Source: Imbricaverruca yamaguchii
Taxonomy: Eukaryota > Arthropoda > Thecostraca > Neoverrucidae
Assembly (NCBI GenBank): GCA_034440575.1
Contig: JAOTOL010001556.1
Span: 688,501 to 752,500, forward strand
Length of the DNA stretch: 64,000 nt
Reading direction: 5' to 3'
Part shown: in pieces, positions 24,656 through 38,095 of the stretch
How positions within the stretch are numbered: position 1 is the stretch's first letter
Layout: each line of letters opens with the position of its first letter
Position numbers and translations under genes: made by a program
Notes under the pieces: generated by a model
The model's input: the letters and a program-made list of their open reading frames with translations, nothing else
Told to the model about the DNA's origin: nothing
The model's database searches: none

Positions 24656-25978
24656 GATAAGGATCCCAACCTCTCACCCACTATTGCCACCTACTATCTT
24701 TCAGTTGCTTCCAATGCATCAGCGTTCTCTCCAGTTACGGATTAGAAGCAATCAGCAATTGTAATTCCCACAATACTTTTAACAACAAAATAGCTTTTGC
24801 CCACAGTGCTGCTGAAATAAGAATATTTTGGCTTCTGAATATTAACAATACGAATACATTTGCTGGTTCACCTGGCGACCACAGTTACCTCTACGAGACC
24901 AACATACCGATGTCAGACGATAACATTAGCACTATGGTTAAATTAGAAAGGGGAACTGTCAAAGATCGGCCGATATCGGCCAGTCTGAAATTATACCACA
25001 AAGAGGCACACCGCACCACCCGACCGGCGTACAGAGTAGGGCTAAATATTGCTTTAGAAGTACGCACATCTTTGCTCAATTCAAGGAAGGCGTTCCATGG
25101 CGCAGTTCAGCCAGAACGCCGGCCGATGAGGACAAGTCAGCCAGTGACAGGTCACGTGACTGTGACGTCACGACACGATATATGCTGGCTCGGAGGCCAG
25201 GCGACCACGTGACAGCACCAGTCCGATGGAGGAGGCCTCACGGAATGGTTGTGTGCGTCATGACGTCAGCGGGAAGGCTGCGGACGGAAAACGACCGTGG
25301 CACACCGCAGCAACTCTGCTAATGTGGCAATTGGCATAGTTGCAACACCGGTACCGACAGAGTGCATCTTTGTACTGAGTGCCAAGAGAGCTCGGTTGCG
25401 GCGGATCCATGTGCTTCCTGTCCAGATCCTGCACCTGCAACAACGGAGCCCCTCAAACCGCAGTTTCCCTCGTTCGTCCAGTGCCCCTACTGGTGCACTA
25501 TGCTGGCTAAGTTTGCAACTTGTAGCTAAAAATCGTATTCAGTAAAACTGCAGAGTAACGATGCCATACAAACGAGTCGGTTCGGCTACCGACCTGACAA
25601 TGTTCTCCTAGAACTAAGCCTCCCGCTATTGTTTTCACATTGGAAGGTGCAAAGGACATGTTATAACATGTTATATACAGGGCAGTACACATGTTATAAC
25701 ACTAATGCTAGTAGCTGACATGAAAATATTGGTCACATGATATCAGCGGCGTTGATGTCATGTAACTTTGCCAGCGCTGACTTACCACTCGAACTGTTCG
25801 TGGGATGGGGGAATTCCCTGATGTGGCGGAGAAGGGACAAGCGTGAAAACCAACGTTTGTTAGCTCTTTCAAAGGTACTTTTAGGATATTTCCCAAGAGG
25901 TGTCAAAATTGGAGTTCAAAGGTACTACACGCTTTGCATAATGATGTGTGCATGTTTGTCTATAAGCACAATCCCAAG
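24656..25978. other. No recognisable feature
   Basis: Mixed sequence. Frames of 60-100 codons occur on both strands with no recognisable domain. A short ACATGTTATA duplication lies near 25657-25700. Confidence 0.5.
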
Positions 25979-26274
25979 TAGTTTCAGTGACTAATACAAC
26001 GAAGAATGGCTCTTAAGTGCTCCTGGGTTTTAGACATTGCGTGAGATGAAATGTACGACCCTCAATATACCAGGAGGTGCTTAGTTTACATCAAAAGTAG
26101 CGTTAGGGATTATGCTATATTACTCAACGTTTCGGCCAGGGGCCATCGTCAGGATGACGATGGCCCCTGGCCGAAACGTTGAGAGCATAATCCTAACGCT
26201 ACTTTTGATGTAAACTAAGCACCTCCTGGTATATTGAGGGTCGTACATTTCGTCTCACGCATAGTTTCAGTGAC
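25979..26274. mobile_element. Foldback insertion with 13-bp flanking direct repeats
   Basis: TAGTTTCAGTGAC occurs at 25979-25991 and 26262-26274, flanking an insertion with a near-perfect palindrome at 26038-26261 (arms 114 and 107 bp, 3-nt loop at 26152-26154; the length difference is a 7-bp indel). The minus strand near the loop contains CTGACGA, a GGCC/GGCC stem and GAAAC, in the order of the hammerhead-ribozyme core (CUGANGA, stem II, GAAA) with one extra base before the stem. Variable-length target duplications and hammerhead motifs are known for Penelope-like elements. Assignment to that class is inference. Confidence 0.65.
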
Positions 26275-29200
26275 GTCATGTCAGGTTGCGAAATCACGTC
26301 GAGGCCAAACTCATATTTTCGCTCATATGCTCATCATTTCCAGTCTGTTAATCATAGTCAACCGTAGAGTCAACACTCGACATTTATGTGACAGAGCTCA
26401 CTGTGACGCGGGTGAGCACATCAGTGTGCACAGTTTCAGGTCGGTCTGGTTTCAGATCACGGAGGCATGCATGATCCGAAGTGTGCATGTACCTGTACCT
26501 CTCCGCAGAAATTACGAATTGTCGAAATGTGATCGTCCTTTTTGCGCAGCGAAGAGCAAGCAGCACTTGCTCTTATTACATCAGTCGACCTCTCTTCTAC
26601 GTGAATTTCAATGCATGCACTATTGCAACGCCATTATAGATTTATGACTCAGGTGACTCGGGCTGGTCTAATTTGATCATCGTTTTGTAGATAGTTGGCA
26701 TGTAGAGTAGTTTTGAACGATGGATTCGAACTTAGCACACTTTTTCCACGTGATGCTAAGATTATAAGAATAGTACATGGGTCATCATAGCTCAATGGTC
26801 CAGGTGGTATGATCTGATTCACATTCACCAATTTGCAACACATTCTTTTCAATAGTAGTTTTCGATGCTGAAGTGAAATCCACTCCAGATACATTTTTAC
26901 CCCAGAAATGCGGGTTTTAGGATGCAATGAGGTGTGAGCAGTGTAACCTTGGAAGAGGTTTACCTTGCCCGATAAAATGCTGCAACATGTGTGCTGCAGC
27001 GTATTCTTCCAAGTCCATTTATATTTGTTTCATCGCTTTACCTTCATGGTTTGGACTATTGTACAATCATGTTCAAACGTGGAACGCCTATGCTGTTTCA
27101 TTCCCCTACTACACGTAATCTTGACCGTGAATTCCCATTTTGATAACGCCATGGTGTTTGCCAGGAGCTTGGCTAGCTATGTATGCTGCGTTTTACAAAA
27201 AAATGCAGCGTCTTTTGGCCAGGAGTCTAAAACCGGTAAAACAGACGGAACAGGTCCTGTCTATTTTTTCCAATTTTCGTCACGAACTTCAACCCACTTG
27301 CCCCGACCTGGAGGTTCAACAGTAAAAAGTACACGTCTTTGTACAACATTGAACAGGTGACGCTACACGATGGTGCTGGAACTACAGTTGTAGTGCTAGA
27401 GCAGAACAAATCCCTGGTGGCAGGTGGCAGGAGGGGGAGGGGGAGAGAGGGTCAACCGTCAGCGGCATGAGGGGGTCGACGGACCAGCGGCAGTTCGCGG
27501 GCTAGGAAATACTTTGCAGCCATTTTAATGGATTTTGTACCCACTACACGCAACATCATAGTGTTATGTAATTGGATGCTATGCCAAAAGCTTCCCCAAG
27601 GTTTGTCTCCATGCAACATTCGACACCACCTAACGTTCTACTTCATCTTTGGCCCAATGATGCAATGTAAATATTTATCGGAATCTAATAGTTGCCTGAT
27701 GTGCATTTCAGACTTCTACGATAGTACGCGAGTGTTTCTCCAAGCTAGCACAGAACGTAACATGTTTTGCTGGACTTGTTACGCCAACTCCGCCAGGTCA
27801 CGCCAGGTCTACGGGGTGATCTATCCCGAGGGAAGAGAAACCAGGGCATCCCTTGGTGTTGGAGCTGCCCAGGTCTGCCGGTCAGCTCCTGGTGTCATTG
27901 GGGTCGGTGTCAACCTTCTCCCAAGAGGACGTGGGTAACAGACAACGACAGGCGGGTTCAGACTCTGAGGCTCGGTGAAGGCCGAAGGCGCAGCTCAGCG
28001 TCAGCGCCGCACGCCCCCCCCCCCCTGGGCAGCACCATCAGCACGCTCGCTATGCCGTCAGCCCTCATCAACTTAAGGCAAGCGTCGCCTAGTCTGGTGT
28101 GCCGGTTCAAAACAAGAGGCGTGTTCCGTGTTTATCGCCTACCATCAGCGGCAGTCGGACCGAGGTGTCTGGCGCGCAGACGTCCAGACGGCCAGACGGC
28201 CAGACGGCGAGACGGGATGTATATGCGTCGCGTCCGCCAGATGGTGGCATTGATCTGTGATTGCACAGCCCCCACTGGGCAGTCTGCATCCTGTTTGCAC
28301 GTGCATACGGCGGAAGGTTCCGACCCAGCCTCGCGGTGTTGTGGGATTTAAGAGCACCAGCTGCCGTAATGTCCAGCACTGCTGTGGAACTGAAAACGGC
28401 GCAACGCGGGTCGCTCAGTCGTCTAAGGCCTAATGTAACGAGTATGCAAATAGCTAAACGTGGTGCATCCGTATCCACATGTATAATCTCCTCACCTATA
28501 TTCTCCTCGCCTCTCCTCTTCTGGTCATTATTGGCTCTAATTGCTGGCTCTCGGCCGGCGGTCGGTCGGCACGCTTCTTCACCGCGCGGGCGCACGTGAT
28601 GGCGCTGTTTGCGTCACCTTTGACCCAGTCGTGCGCCGAATCCGCCCGGTCGCCGCCACACCTGCTACGGCGACGCCGCCGCCGGCACCAGCCGCCAGGT
28701 GCGCACGCCCGCCGCCGCTCCCGGTGTCGCCCGCGGTCGGAGGCGGACGTAGCCGCCGGCGCGTCCTCCGCAGACTACGCGAGGTGTAATGGCGACGCTG
28801 CCGGGGGCCCGCGCGAGGGAAAACGCGGTCGGTGCTGCTGGCTAGTTATCGCCGAAAACGAGGTGACCCGGGTGAGGGACGTTAGTCAGTGTCTCGCGCC
28901 GCGTTGCTGACACCCCGCTACTTCAGTCCGATTTATTTATTGTTTGGGATTGAGGGTGCTTACTCCTCACACTCCGGTTCAGCGTGTATTTTGGGATGGT
29001 AGTTTGTATGCCTGTATAGCTAGTCTCAAGTGAGGGCGCTTATTTTGCACCGTAATTGTCTCTCAAACACACATGAACCAAATACGAGCCTTCAGCCTGA
29101 TTGAAGTGCAAAGTGGGTTTAAGCTATTAATGTGTTGCATGATTGCATGATGCATGATGCGGAATTATTTTTTTATTATAAAAAAAAATATCTTCGAGTC

Positions 29201-30015
29201 CTTGAACTTGAATCATCTTTAGAATCTCACCTACAATCGACTGAATGACATATGTGTCCTTTCTACTATAGTTAAAACAGTACAGTCTATAGAGCGATGC
29301 GACATCTTCTGGTGGAGTTTGCTGTCTGCAAATCAAATCCGAATGACATTAAAGTAATCATGCACATGGATATCGAGTGGGAAACATATAGTTTTCCACT
29401 ATAACAATCCCTTCTTCATGCTCAATTTTGATGACGTCAGTTCATGGTCTGGCATTGGATCTAACCGTTTTATTTGGACCGTTGGAAATGCCGAACCATG
29501 CAAGTAGTTTTGATGCAGGAAGGATACGAATTGTTTGCGATGGTGTCTTTTGGTACGCAGCGCTTCGGTAGTGTTCGAAGTGGAGAAACCGGTGGTTCAA
29601 TAACTACCACTCATCTCCCAAATAAGCGATTCCCTACGTCAACCCCCACTTGTCTCCCCTATAAAGGATTCACTACGCCAATGTATCAAAAGTGAGCTTG
29701 GTTTTCCTCAGGCGGCAGTACGGTAGACTGAGATTGAGCGCATGAATTTTCAGTACATTAAGGCGCAGGATACTCTGCTAAAGTTGAAACAAGTACCCAC
29801 AATCCAATGCTTCATAATTGCCATGTGTTGTGCGACGGAGTGGAAGTGATAAAAAGGCTTTTTGAGTTGTTCGTCCTACCACAGATTGTTCGAAGAAACC
29901 TTCCACCAGGCACCAAGGCAAATGACACTGAACAGGCATGAGATAGTAACATAAAAGCGGCACTGATGTATCCTAAGAAACGTCAAAAACTGACTGAAGC
30001 GCTTACTGAGACGGC
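26275..30015. other. No recognisable gene; GC-rich part at 28500-28900
   Basis: 28500-28900 is strongly GC/CpG-rich with open frames on both strands lacking domains. A short GACGGCCA duplication is at 28181-28210. Nothing in 29000-30000 is recognisable. Confidence 0.5.
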
Positions 30016-30800
30016 TGCACAGACCAATGTCAGCTGAGGTACGCCAGACGCCCAGCTCAGCACGTGGACATAGCTGAGGTAGAACACGTTCACCAGCCGC
30101 TCAGCACGTGGATATAGCTGAGGTAGAGGACTCTCACCGCAGCTCGCACGTGGCATAGCTGAGGGAGACTTCCCGCAGCTCGCGTGGACATAGCTGTTCT
30201 AGGCGGACATAGCTGAGGTAGAGGACCCTCACCAGCAGCTCAGCACGTGGACATAGCTGAGGTAGAACACGTTCACCAGCCGCTCAGCACGTGGATATAG
30301 CTGAGGTAGAGGACTCTCACCAGCAGCTCAGCACGTGGACATAGCTGAGGTGGGGACTTCCCGCGCTGCACTGGATGCTGGGTGGACTCTCCGGGCGTTG
30401 TGGTCGGCTGCGTGGCTGCTGAGGTGACTCTACCGCGCTCGCACGTGGACAGCTGAGGTGGACCTACCGAGCTCAGACGTGGACATAGCTGAGGTAGAGG
30501 ACCCTCACCAGCAGCTCAGCACGTGGACATAGCTGAGGTCCGCTCGCACGTGGACATAGCTGAGGTAGAGGACGCTCACCAGCAGCTCAGCACGTGGACA
30601 TAGCTGAGGTAGAGGACCCTCACCAGCAGCTCAGCACGTGGACATAGCTGAGGTAGATGACCCTCACCAGCAGCTCAGCACGTGGACATAGCTGAGGTAA
30701 AGGACTCTCACCAGCAGCTCAGCACATGGACATAGCTGAGGTAGAGGACTCTCACCAGCAGCTCAGCACGTGGACATAGCTGATGTAGACTCTCACCAGC
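30016..30800. repeat. 44-bp minisatellite, about 16 copies
   Basis: The unit contains GTGGACATAGCTGAGGTAGA then GGACYCTCACCAGCAGCTCA and GCAC. A middle part (30350-30480) is disordered and shortened, possibly low-quality sequence. Confidence 0.92.
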
Positions 30801-31888
30801 ACCCCAGCAAGCCAATTTGAAATGTCTGTTTAAATGAACGTTTAAGGACATTATAGAAGTTAGCTTTGAATCCAGAAATATCGTGCTTTCGAGAGGTGGA
30901 TGGGCGTGTGGCCGGCGGTCAGATTGGTTCCCACTCTCCTGAGCTTTTCTTGAATAATTAAAAGGCACGGGCACAATAGACGTGATAGCTATATCGAATT
31001 AAAGAGCGAATGGTTTAAGGGAAATTTGCACGCCTGGTCCTTAACGGTTAGGTAGACGGGTTCAAAGTCACCTCCTTGTTCTTGAACAGTGCATTTCTTA
31101 GGGTCATATTAAAAATGTTGCCAAAACTGCAGTGCGTCAGATACACACCGTGTCTGACATCCTGGTAAACACTGACGTGTCTAAAATTGGTCAAACATCT
31201 AATAATCAGTATGGTGCCTTGAGATTAAGTCAAGCCAGATCATGACCAGGCCTTCAAATGAACATTTTTTTTCAAGTATTCTACCTTGCAGGTTCAGTCA
31301 AAACCCGGAATACATACGACGAACCATGATGTATTTAAACGGTGGTCAGCGTTTCACATCAACATCAGGTTAGGTCATGGATATTTGGCTAAGAGGAGTG
31401 CTGGCGCGCCGGTTCAGTGAGGAAAGATAGATGATGATATTGGTATGAAATGATGCTCGTTCAGTGTTTGTCTTCAAACTGAACTTATGCCACATGGCTT
31501 CCTCTCTTACACTCGCCATCTATTCTCAGACTGAACCCCAATAACCAGTACCAAGTGAGTGGCAACATGATCTGTTCGTGGCTGGAGATCCCTGGCAAAT
31601 CTGGAGGGATCAGAACTCTCTCCTGGCTTGGCATTACTATTGCTTGTCGTAGTTTCTTATCTAATGTATAGTTGTTTATCCGGACTCCCCCTGACTTCAT
31701 GAGATGCTTCCAACCTTGGATCTGGCAGCGCATAATCAGTCAGCTACAGACTTCGTCGCGTGTGCTCGCAATAATCTTGTAACCGCAGCCTGCCATCAAC
31801 AGCAGAACGGGGTCACGCTTTTCAGTGCAACGGCCTCCGTCAATCGCGATTCAATTAGTTAATTCAAGTGGCCCGAATTAGGCCGCGT
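30801..31888. other. No recognisable feature
   Basis: Mixed, mostly unique-looking sequence with short frames only. Confidence 0.5.
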
Positions 31889-33715
31889 GGTAGCGCTCGC
31901 CCAATTCGACGTATTGTCCCCGTATCTGGCCGACCACTAGAGGTCACTGCCTCCCAGACTCGGCGTACTGTCCCCGTATCTCGCTGGCCGCCACAGAGGT
32001 CACTGCCTCCCAGACTCGGCGTACTGCCCCAGAGGGTCTGTCGCCCAGACTCGGCGTACTGTCTCGGTATCTCGCTGGCCGCTACAGAGGTCACTGCCTC
32101 CCAGACTCGGCGTACTGTCCCCGTATCTGAGCGGCCGCTACAGAGGTCACTGCCACCCAGACTCGGCGTACTGTCCCCGTATCTGAGCGGCCGCCACAGA
32201 GGTCACTGCCGCCCAGACTCGGCGTACTGTCCCCGTATCTGAGCGGCCGCCACAGAGGTCACTGCCGCCCAGACTCGGCGTACTGCCACAGAGGGTCTGC
32301 CGCCCAGACTCGGCGTATTGTCCCCGTATCTGAGCGGCCGCTACAGAGGTCACTGCCACCCAGACTCGGCGTACTGTCCCCGTATCTGAGCGGCCGCCAC
32401 AGAGGTCACTGCCGCCCAGACTCGGCGTACTGTCCCCGTATCTGAGCGGCCGCCACAGAGGTCACTGCCGCCCAGACTCGGCGTACTGCCACAGAGGGTC
32501 TGCCGCCCAGACTCGGCGTACTGTCCCCGTATCTGAGCGGCCGCCACAGAGGTCACTGCCGCCCAGACTCGGCGTACTGCCCCAGAGGGTCTGCTGCCCA
32601 GACTCGGCGTACTGTCCCCGTATCTGGCCGGCCGCCACAGAGGTCACTGCCGCCCAGACTCGGCGTACTGCCCCAGAGGGTCTGCTGCCCAGACTCGGCG
32701 TACTGTCCCCGTATCTGAGCGGCCGCTACAGAGGTCACTGCCGCCCAGACTCGGCGTACTGTCCCCGTATCTGAGCGGCCGCTACAGAGGTCACTGCCGC
32801 CCAGACTCGGCGTACTGTCCCCGTGTCTCGCCGGCCGCTGCAGAGGTCACTGCCACCCAGGCTCGGCGTACTGTCCCCGTATCTGAGCGGCCGCTACAGA
32901 GGTCACTGCCACCCAGACTCGGCGTACTGCCCCAGAGGGTCTGCCGCCCAGACTCGGCGTACTGTCCCCGTATCTGACCGGCCGCCACAGAGGTCACTGC
33001 CGCCCAGATTCGGCGTACTGCCCCAGAGGGTCTGCCGCCCAGACTCGGCGTACTGTCCCCGTATCTCGCCGGCCGCCACAGAGGTCACTGCCTCCCAGAC
33101 TCGGCGTACTGCCCCAGAGGGTCTGCTGCCCAGACTCGGCGTACTGTCCCCGTATCTGGCCGGCCGCCACAGAGGTCACTGCCGCCCAGACTCGGCGTAC
33201 TGTCCCCGTGTCTCGCCGGCCGCTACAGAGGTCACTGCCGCCCAGACTCGGCGTACTGTCCCCGTATCTGGCCGGCCGCCACAGAGGTCACTGCCTCCCA
33301 GACTCGGCGTACTGCCCCAGAGGGTCTGCTGCCCAGACTCGGCGTACTGTCCCCGTATCTGGCCGGCCGCCACAGAGGTCACTGCCGCCCAGACTCGGCG
33401 TACTGTCCCCGTGTCTCGCCGGCCGCTACAGAGGTCACTGCCGCCCAGACTCGGCGTACTGTCCCCGTATCTGGCCGGCCGCCACAGAGGTCACTGCCGC
33501 CCAGACTCGGCGTACTGCCCCAGAGGGTCTGCTGCCCAGACTCGGCGTACTGTCCCCGTATCTCGCCGGCCGCCACAGAGGTCACTGCCGCCCAGACTCG
33601 GCGTACTGTCCCCGTATCTGGCCGGCCGCCACAGAGGTCACTGCCGCCCAGACTCGGCGTACTGTCCCCGTATCTGAGCTGCCGCTACAGAGGTCACTGC
33701 CGCCCAGACTCGGGA
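31889..33715. repeat. 56-bp/35-bp compound minisatellite
   Basis: The 56-bp unit contains CCCAGACTCGGCGTACTGTC, CCGTATCTG and CGGCCGCCACAGAGGTCACT. A 35-bp short form replaces the second half with CCCCAGAGGGTCTGC. Long and short units combine into a 91-bp higher-order unit that recurs many times, especially after 32560. Restriction-like CGGCCG recurs in each unit. The 253-284-codon open frames are products of the repeat. Confidence 0.95.
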
Positions 33716-34346
33716 AAGTGACCGAGTTTAGTAGCGATCTGACGTCGACCGGCCGGCCGCAAATCGTGGCCGCCTGTTCGCCTGCACCCGCCACGACGGA
33801 CACCACGAGCTGCACATACACTGCACCCATGGCTCTGTCCAGCGAACACGCGACGTGTCAGACGCGCAGATGGACAGCTGGGGAGATGGAGACACGAGTG
33901 ACGACTGCTCGTCTGCTCGCCGGGTGGCTGCACCGACGCCGTCACGTGCTTGGTGCGAGGTTGCCGTGAGTCATTGTGTACACACGAGAGCCGTTGCCTC
34001 TAATCTAGCAATGGTGCAACGCGGTGTCGATAAGCGGTCGTCGAAGCATCATGAAGCTATTAACAGTACGTGACGTCACGTTGACCTCAGCGTGATCCGC
34101 TGGTGGCAGCTATCAGATAGAGAATTGGGTAAACATGCTCTCTACTGAAAATTAGAGTACTTCACCCCTCTACTGAACACCAGATATCACCTTATCTTGA
34201 GTCATGTCCGGGCCGCAGTGGTAAGCCACGGTTAGAACGGACCGTTGAAGATAATGTGCAGGTAGCCTTCTGATGTTTCGGCGAGAGGGGAAACGCCGGA
34301 CGCTACCAGCATTTACCGTTGAAGTTGGCACAACCACGAATGTCGC
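33716..34346. other. No recognisable feature
   Basis: GC-rich at first and then mixed. No supported gene. Confidence 0.5.
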
Positions 34347-34460
34347 ACTGACACACTCAGTACCCATTATACTGATACACACAGTTGGGTCATACGTGCA
34401 ATATAGTGCTGATACACACAGTTGGGTCATACGTGCAATATAATGCTGATACACACAGTT
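34347..34460. repeat. About 37-bp tandem repeat, 3 copies
   Basis: Units share ATACACACAGTTGGGTCATA and CGTGCAATATARTGCTG. The third ends in a variant. Confidence 0.85.
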
Positions 34461-34739
34461 GGTGTGCTACGTCATACATACAATACTGGTGAGATCCGCA
34501 CATGCCGTTGTCCAGCGTTGCTTTGGGAATTATTTCACATGGGAAGGGATAATCAGATATGTTTGATACCACTTCGATATGCGTCTTGGCCGCACAAGAC
34601 ACTCGTTATAGCCATTGTTTTGCATTCCTGAGCCCATCGTAAGCGCTGAACAAATTGTCCCCACTTAAGTCCGATGCGTGCTGGCAAGACGCCAGTTGCG
34701 TTTTCGGCGAATGGAGAATGTTAGACAAAAGAAAGTCAG

Positions 34740-35145
34740 GGTGGGGAATATCGGAACGGGTATGCTAGCAACGGAAATACTTGGACGATAATGGCATGAC
34801 AGAGAATCTCAGGACGGGAAATGTCAGTACGGGGAATGCTAGGGCAGAGAATGTCAGGGTGGGGAATGTTAGGACGGGCATGCTGGACGGGGAATGTCAG
34901 TACGGGTAATATCAGGACAGAGAATATCAGGATGGGGAGTCCCATGATAATGACAGGTCGGAGGATGTCAGATCGGATAATGCCAGAGCGAAGAAAGTCA
35001 GGTCGGGGGACGTACGGTGGGAGGGTGAAGGCACGGAGATTACCAGGTCAGGGAACCTTCATTCGGAGAATACCAGCACGAATATTGTCCGGTCACGGAA
35101 CCTCCATTCGGAGAATACCAGCGCGAAGGTTGTCAGGTTGAACGC
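34740..35145. repeat. 15-bp degenerate repeat followed by a 45-bp duplication
   Basis: 34800-34945 is made of units near GGGAATGTCAGTACG (15-16 bp) with many substitutions. 35045-35145 holds two 45-bp copies containing CATTCGGAGAATACCAGC. Confidence 0.75.
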
Positions 35146-35320
35146 GTACTTGTCATAGCTCGACGGTCAGTCTATTTCGGGAATTAATTTCCAGCAGAAA
35201 GAAAACAAACGATCCTATTGGGATTCATACTATTGAAAACAAGTCATAACCTCTGAATAAAGATGCATGAAATAGGGCTGAATATGACATATTTTACATG
35301 AGGACGCATATTAACTCATA

Positions 35321-36301
35321 TTAACACCCGCCCTGGAGGGGGGGGGGGTGCGAAATCTGTCCACCCATCCGGTTTTTCGTACACAAGGCTAGATTTTACC
35401 GGCCGATAGACGCCATTATTTGTGTAACTACTTCGAAATGAACGGTGCTATGCTTAAGGCAAGAAAAACTAAAATCGGCCGAAAACATTTCGAGTTAGGG
35501 GCCGTTAAATAAAATAAATGTAGTTCCAGGTCACAAAAATCGGCGCTGATGCGCTTCCTGTATATTGGCAAAAGGGGAGTGTTCTTGACAACACTAGCGA
35601 CATATTTGATGTATGTTGTTATGCTGTATAGTTTCAAGGTCATGTTAGGTTACCGAAGTCAATTCAGGTCAAGTTCATGACAGGCTAATGAACCAATCTT
35701 GGTCAATTGGAATGTTGTCATAAATGCAAATGCTGTCATGCGATTGATGCCACTTTGCATGCACCTCCCTACACATCCTGAAAACTACTGTTTGTCATTG
35801 TGCACCTAACCGTTGCCATACTTTATTCATGTACTTCACTTCTTTATTCGCGAAGCCGATTGCGCCGAGCCGCCCGATGGAGCATTCGGGCGGGCGGCCC
35901 AATTCCGGTACCTGGAGCAGGTAATGACCTGAAAAGGTGCTGCTATATAGGTGACATGAGGTCAATTGCCGGGTCTGGCATCTGTGTTGCATCATTAGTA
36001 ATGTCCAACACATCACTGATGCCCATTTTGGAGCATTTAAACACAATCACAGTGATCCATAATAAGGACAAGCCAAGCCACGCATAACGAGAAAATTGTG
36101 ATATATGTGACCTTTTCGACCTTGAAGATATTGATCTAAGATCATGAAATCTGTACACCATAGAGCTCACCGCCGTACCCATCCATCCTGCGAATTCCGT
36201 TACTCCAGCTTTAATAGAAGCCGATATCTTTGGGGGGCGGAATTGACCCCCCCCCCCTTCGGTGTGCATAATTTTCAGAGGCCCTCCAGGGCGCGTTTTA
36301 A
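35321..36301 (-). mobile_element. TTAA-bounded DNA transposon relic, family 2 (copy A)
   Basis: The block begins TTAACACCCGCCCTGGAGGG (35321) and ends CCTCCAGGGCGCGTTTTAA (36301), giving TTAA plus inverted termini. It aligns inverted to 58392-59727. Similar open frames in both copies (about 80-100 codons near 35943-36250 and 58472-58744) contain a matching WLGLSLLWI stretch, but nothing shows that they are coding rather than shared by descent of DNA. No transposase was recognised. Confidence 0.7.
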
Positions 36302-36319
36302 TCTTACCATTACCAATAC

Positions 36320-36725
36320 TACCAGATCTAAGGCTACAATTACAAATATCACCAGTCATGAGGTTCTATTACACATTTCATCAATAATATGGCTCAAGTA
36401 ACCGATATCACCAGGACTGAAGTAATCATTAACGATGTCATCAAAACTGATGACCCCATTGCCGTGATCCGTAGAATTCGTATTCATCGCCACCGATATC
36501 ACCAGTACTGAAGTCATCATTATCGATAGTATCGGGACAGAATTCACAATTACCAACATCACCAAGGCTGAGGTCATCATTGTCAATATCACCAGGGCTG
36601 AAGTCATCATTGTCGATATAATCATTACCGAATTCACCACTACCGATGCCACCAGGACCGAATTCACCACTGCCGACACCAGCAGGACTGCAGTCATCAC
36701 CACCAATGTCGCCGGAGCTGCCGGC
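36320..36725. repeat. 30-bp degenerate tandem repeat
   Basis: Units resemble TCACCAGGGCTGAAGTCATC followed by ATTGTCGATA. The best pair is at 36558-36620 and outer units drift strongly. Confidence 0.75.
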
Positions 36726-36929
36726 ACCGACGCGGCGACGCCAGGTCAGACGTCATCGTGCTTGGCCGCACGGCCACACTGACACATCCAGTGAGCGTCT
36801 GTTGCCGGCCGACGCAGTGCACCCACCGTGTCATGAGTCACCGCCTGGCGTGTCGCGGGCGGCGGCCCACTCCAGCAAATGCGCCAGCTCTAGTCCAGCG
36901 TGTGTTGCTAGCTCGCCAGGGATACGGAC

Positions 36930-38095
36930 GATTGCCACCGCCAGTGTCAGCCCTGGCTCGCCGATTGCCACCGCCAGTGTCAGCCCTGGCTCGCCGATTG
37001 CCACCGACAGTGTCAGCCCTGGCTCGCCGATTGCCACCGACAGTGTCAGCCCTGGCTCGCCGATTTCCACCGCCAGTGTCAGCCCTGGCTCGCCCATTGC
37101 CACCGCCAGTGTCAGCCCTGGCTCGCCCATTGCCACCGCCAGTGTCAGCCCTGGCTCGCCCATTGCCACCGCCAGTGTCAGCCCTGGCTCGCCGATTGCC
37201 ACCGCCAGTGTCAGCCCTGGCTCGCCGATTGCCACCGCCAGTGTCAGCCCTGGCTCGCCGATTGCCACCGCCAGTGTCAGCCCTGGCTCTGGCTCGCCGA
37301 TTGCCACCGCCAGTGTCAGCCCTGGCTCGCCGATTGCCACCGACAGTGTCAGCCCTGGCTCGCCGATTGCCACCGACAGTGTCAGCCCTGGCTCGCCGAT
37401 TGCCACCGCCAGTGTCAGCCCTGGCTCGCCGATTGCCACCGCCAGTGTCAGCCCTGGCTCGCCGATTTCCACCGCCAGTGTCAGCCCTGGCTCGCCCATT
37501 GCCACCGCCAGTGTCAGCCCTGGCTCGCCGATTGCCACCGCCAGTGTCAGCCTTGGCTCGCCGATTTCCACCGCCAGTGTCAGCCCTGGCTCGCCGATTG
37601 CCACCGACAGTGTCAGCCCTGGCTCGCCGATTGCCACCGACAGTGTCAGCCCTGGCTCGCCGATTGCCACCGACAGTGTCAGCCCTGGCTCGCCGATTGC
37701 CACCGACAGTGTCAGCCCTGGCTCGCCGATTGCCACCGCCAGTGTCAGCCCTGGCTCGCCGATTGCCACCGCCAGTGTCAGCCCTGGCTCGCCGATTGCC
37801 ACCGCCAGTGTCAGCCCTGGCTCGCCGATTGCCACCGCCAGTGTCAGCCCTGGCTCGCCGATTGCCACCGCCAGTGTCAGCCCTGGCTCTGGCTCGCCGA
37901 TTGCCACCGCCAGTGTCAGCCCTGGCTCGCCGATTGCCACCGCCAGTGTCAGCCCTGGCTCGCCGATTGCCACCGCCAGTGTCAGCCCTGGCTCGCCGAT
38001 TGCCACCGCCAGTGTCTGCCCTGGCTCGCCGATTGCCACCGCCAGTGTCAGCCCTGGCTCGCCGATTGCCACCGCCAGTGTCAGCCCTGGCTCGC
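36930..38095. repeat. 33-bp minisatellite, about 35 copies
   Basis: The unit is GCCAGTGTCAGCCCTGGCTC followed by GCCGATTGCCACC. Variants (GACAGTG, GCCCATT, GATTTCC) are arranged in runs, and a repeated variant pattern suggests a segmental duplication of about 600 bp within the array. Since 33 is divisible by three, two forward and two reverse frames are open for 420-540 codons. None has an independent start context or a domain, so I do not call them genes. Confidence 0.97.

Noticed and set aside
26700..26830. tRNA-like pieces (GTTCGAATCC on the minus strand; TAGCTCAATGG on the plus strand)
   Set aside because: A-box and B-box are on opposite strands and no cloverleaf can be drawn.
28479..28910. 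GC-rich island with frames on both strands, as a possible first exon and promoter
   Set aside because: No splice-supported structure, domain or conserved motif could be seen.
31868..33969. Open frames of 253-284 codons
   Set aside because: Products of the 56/35-bp array.
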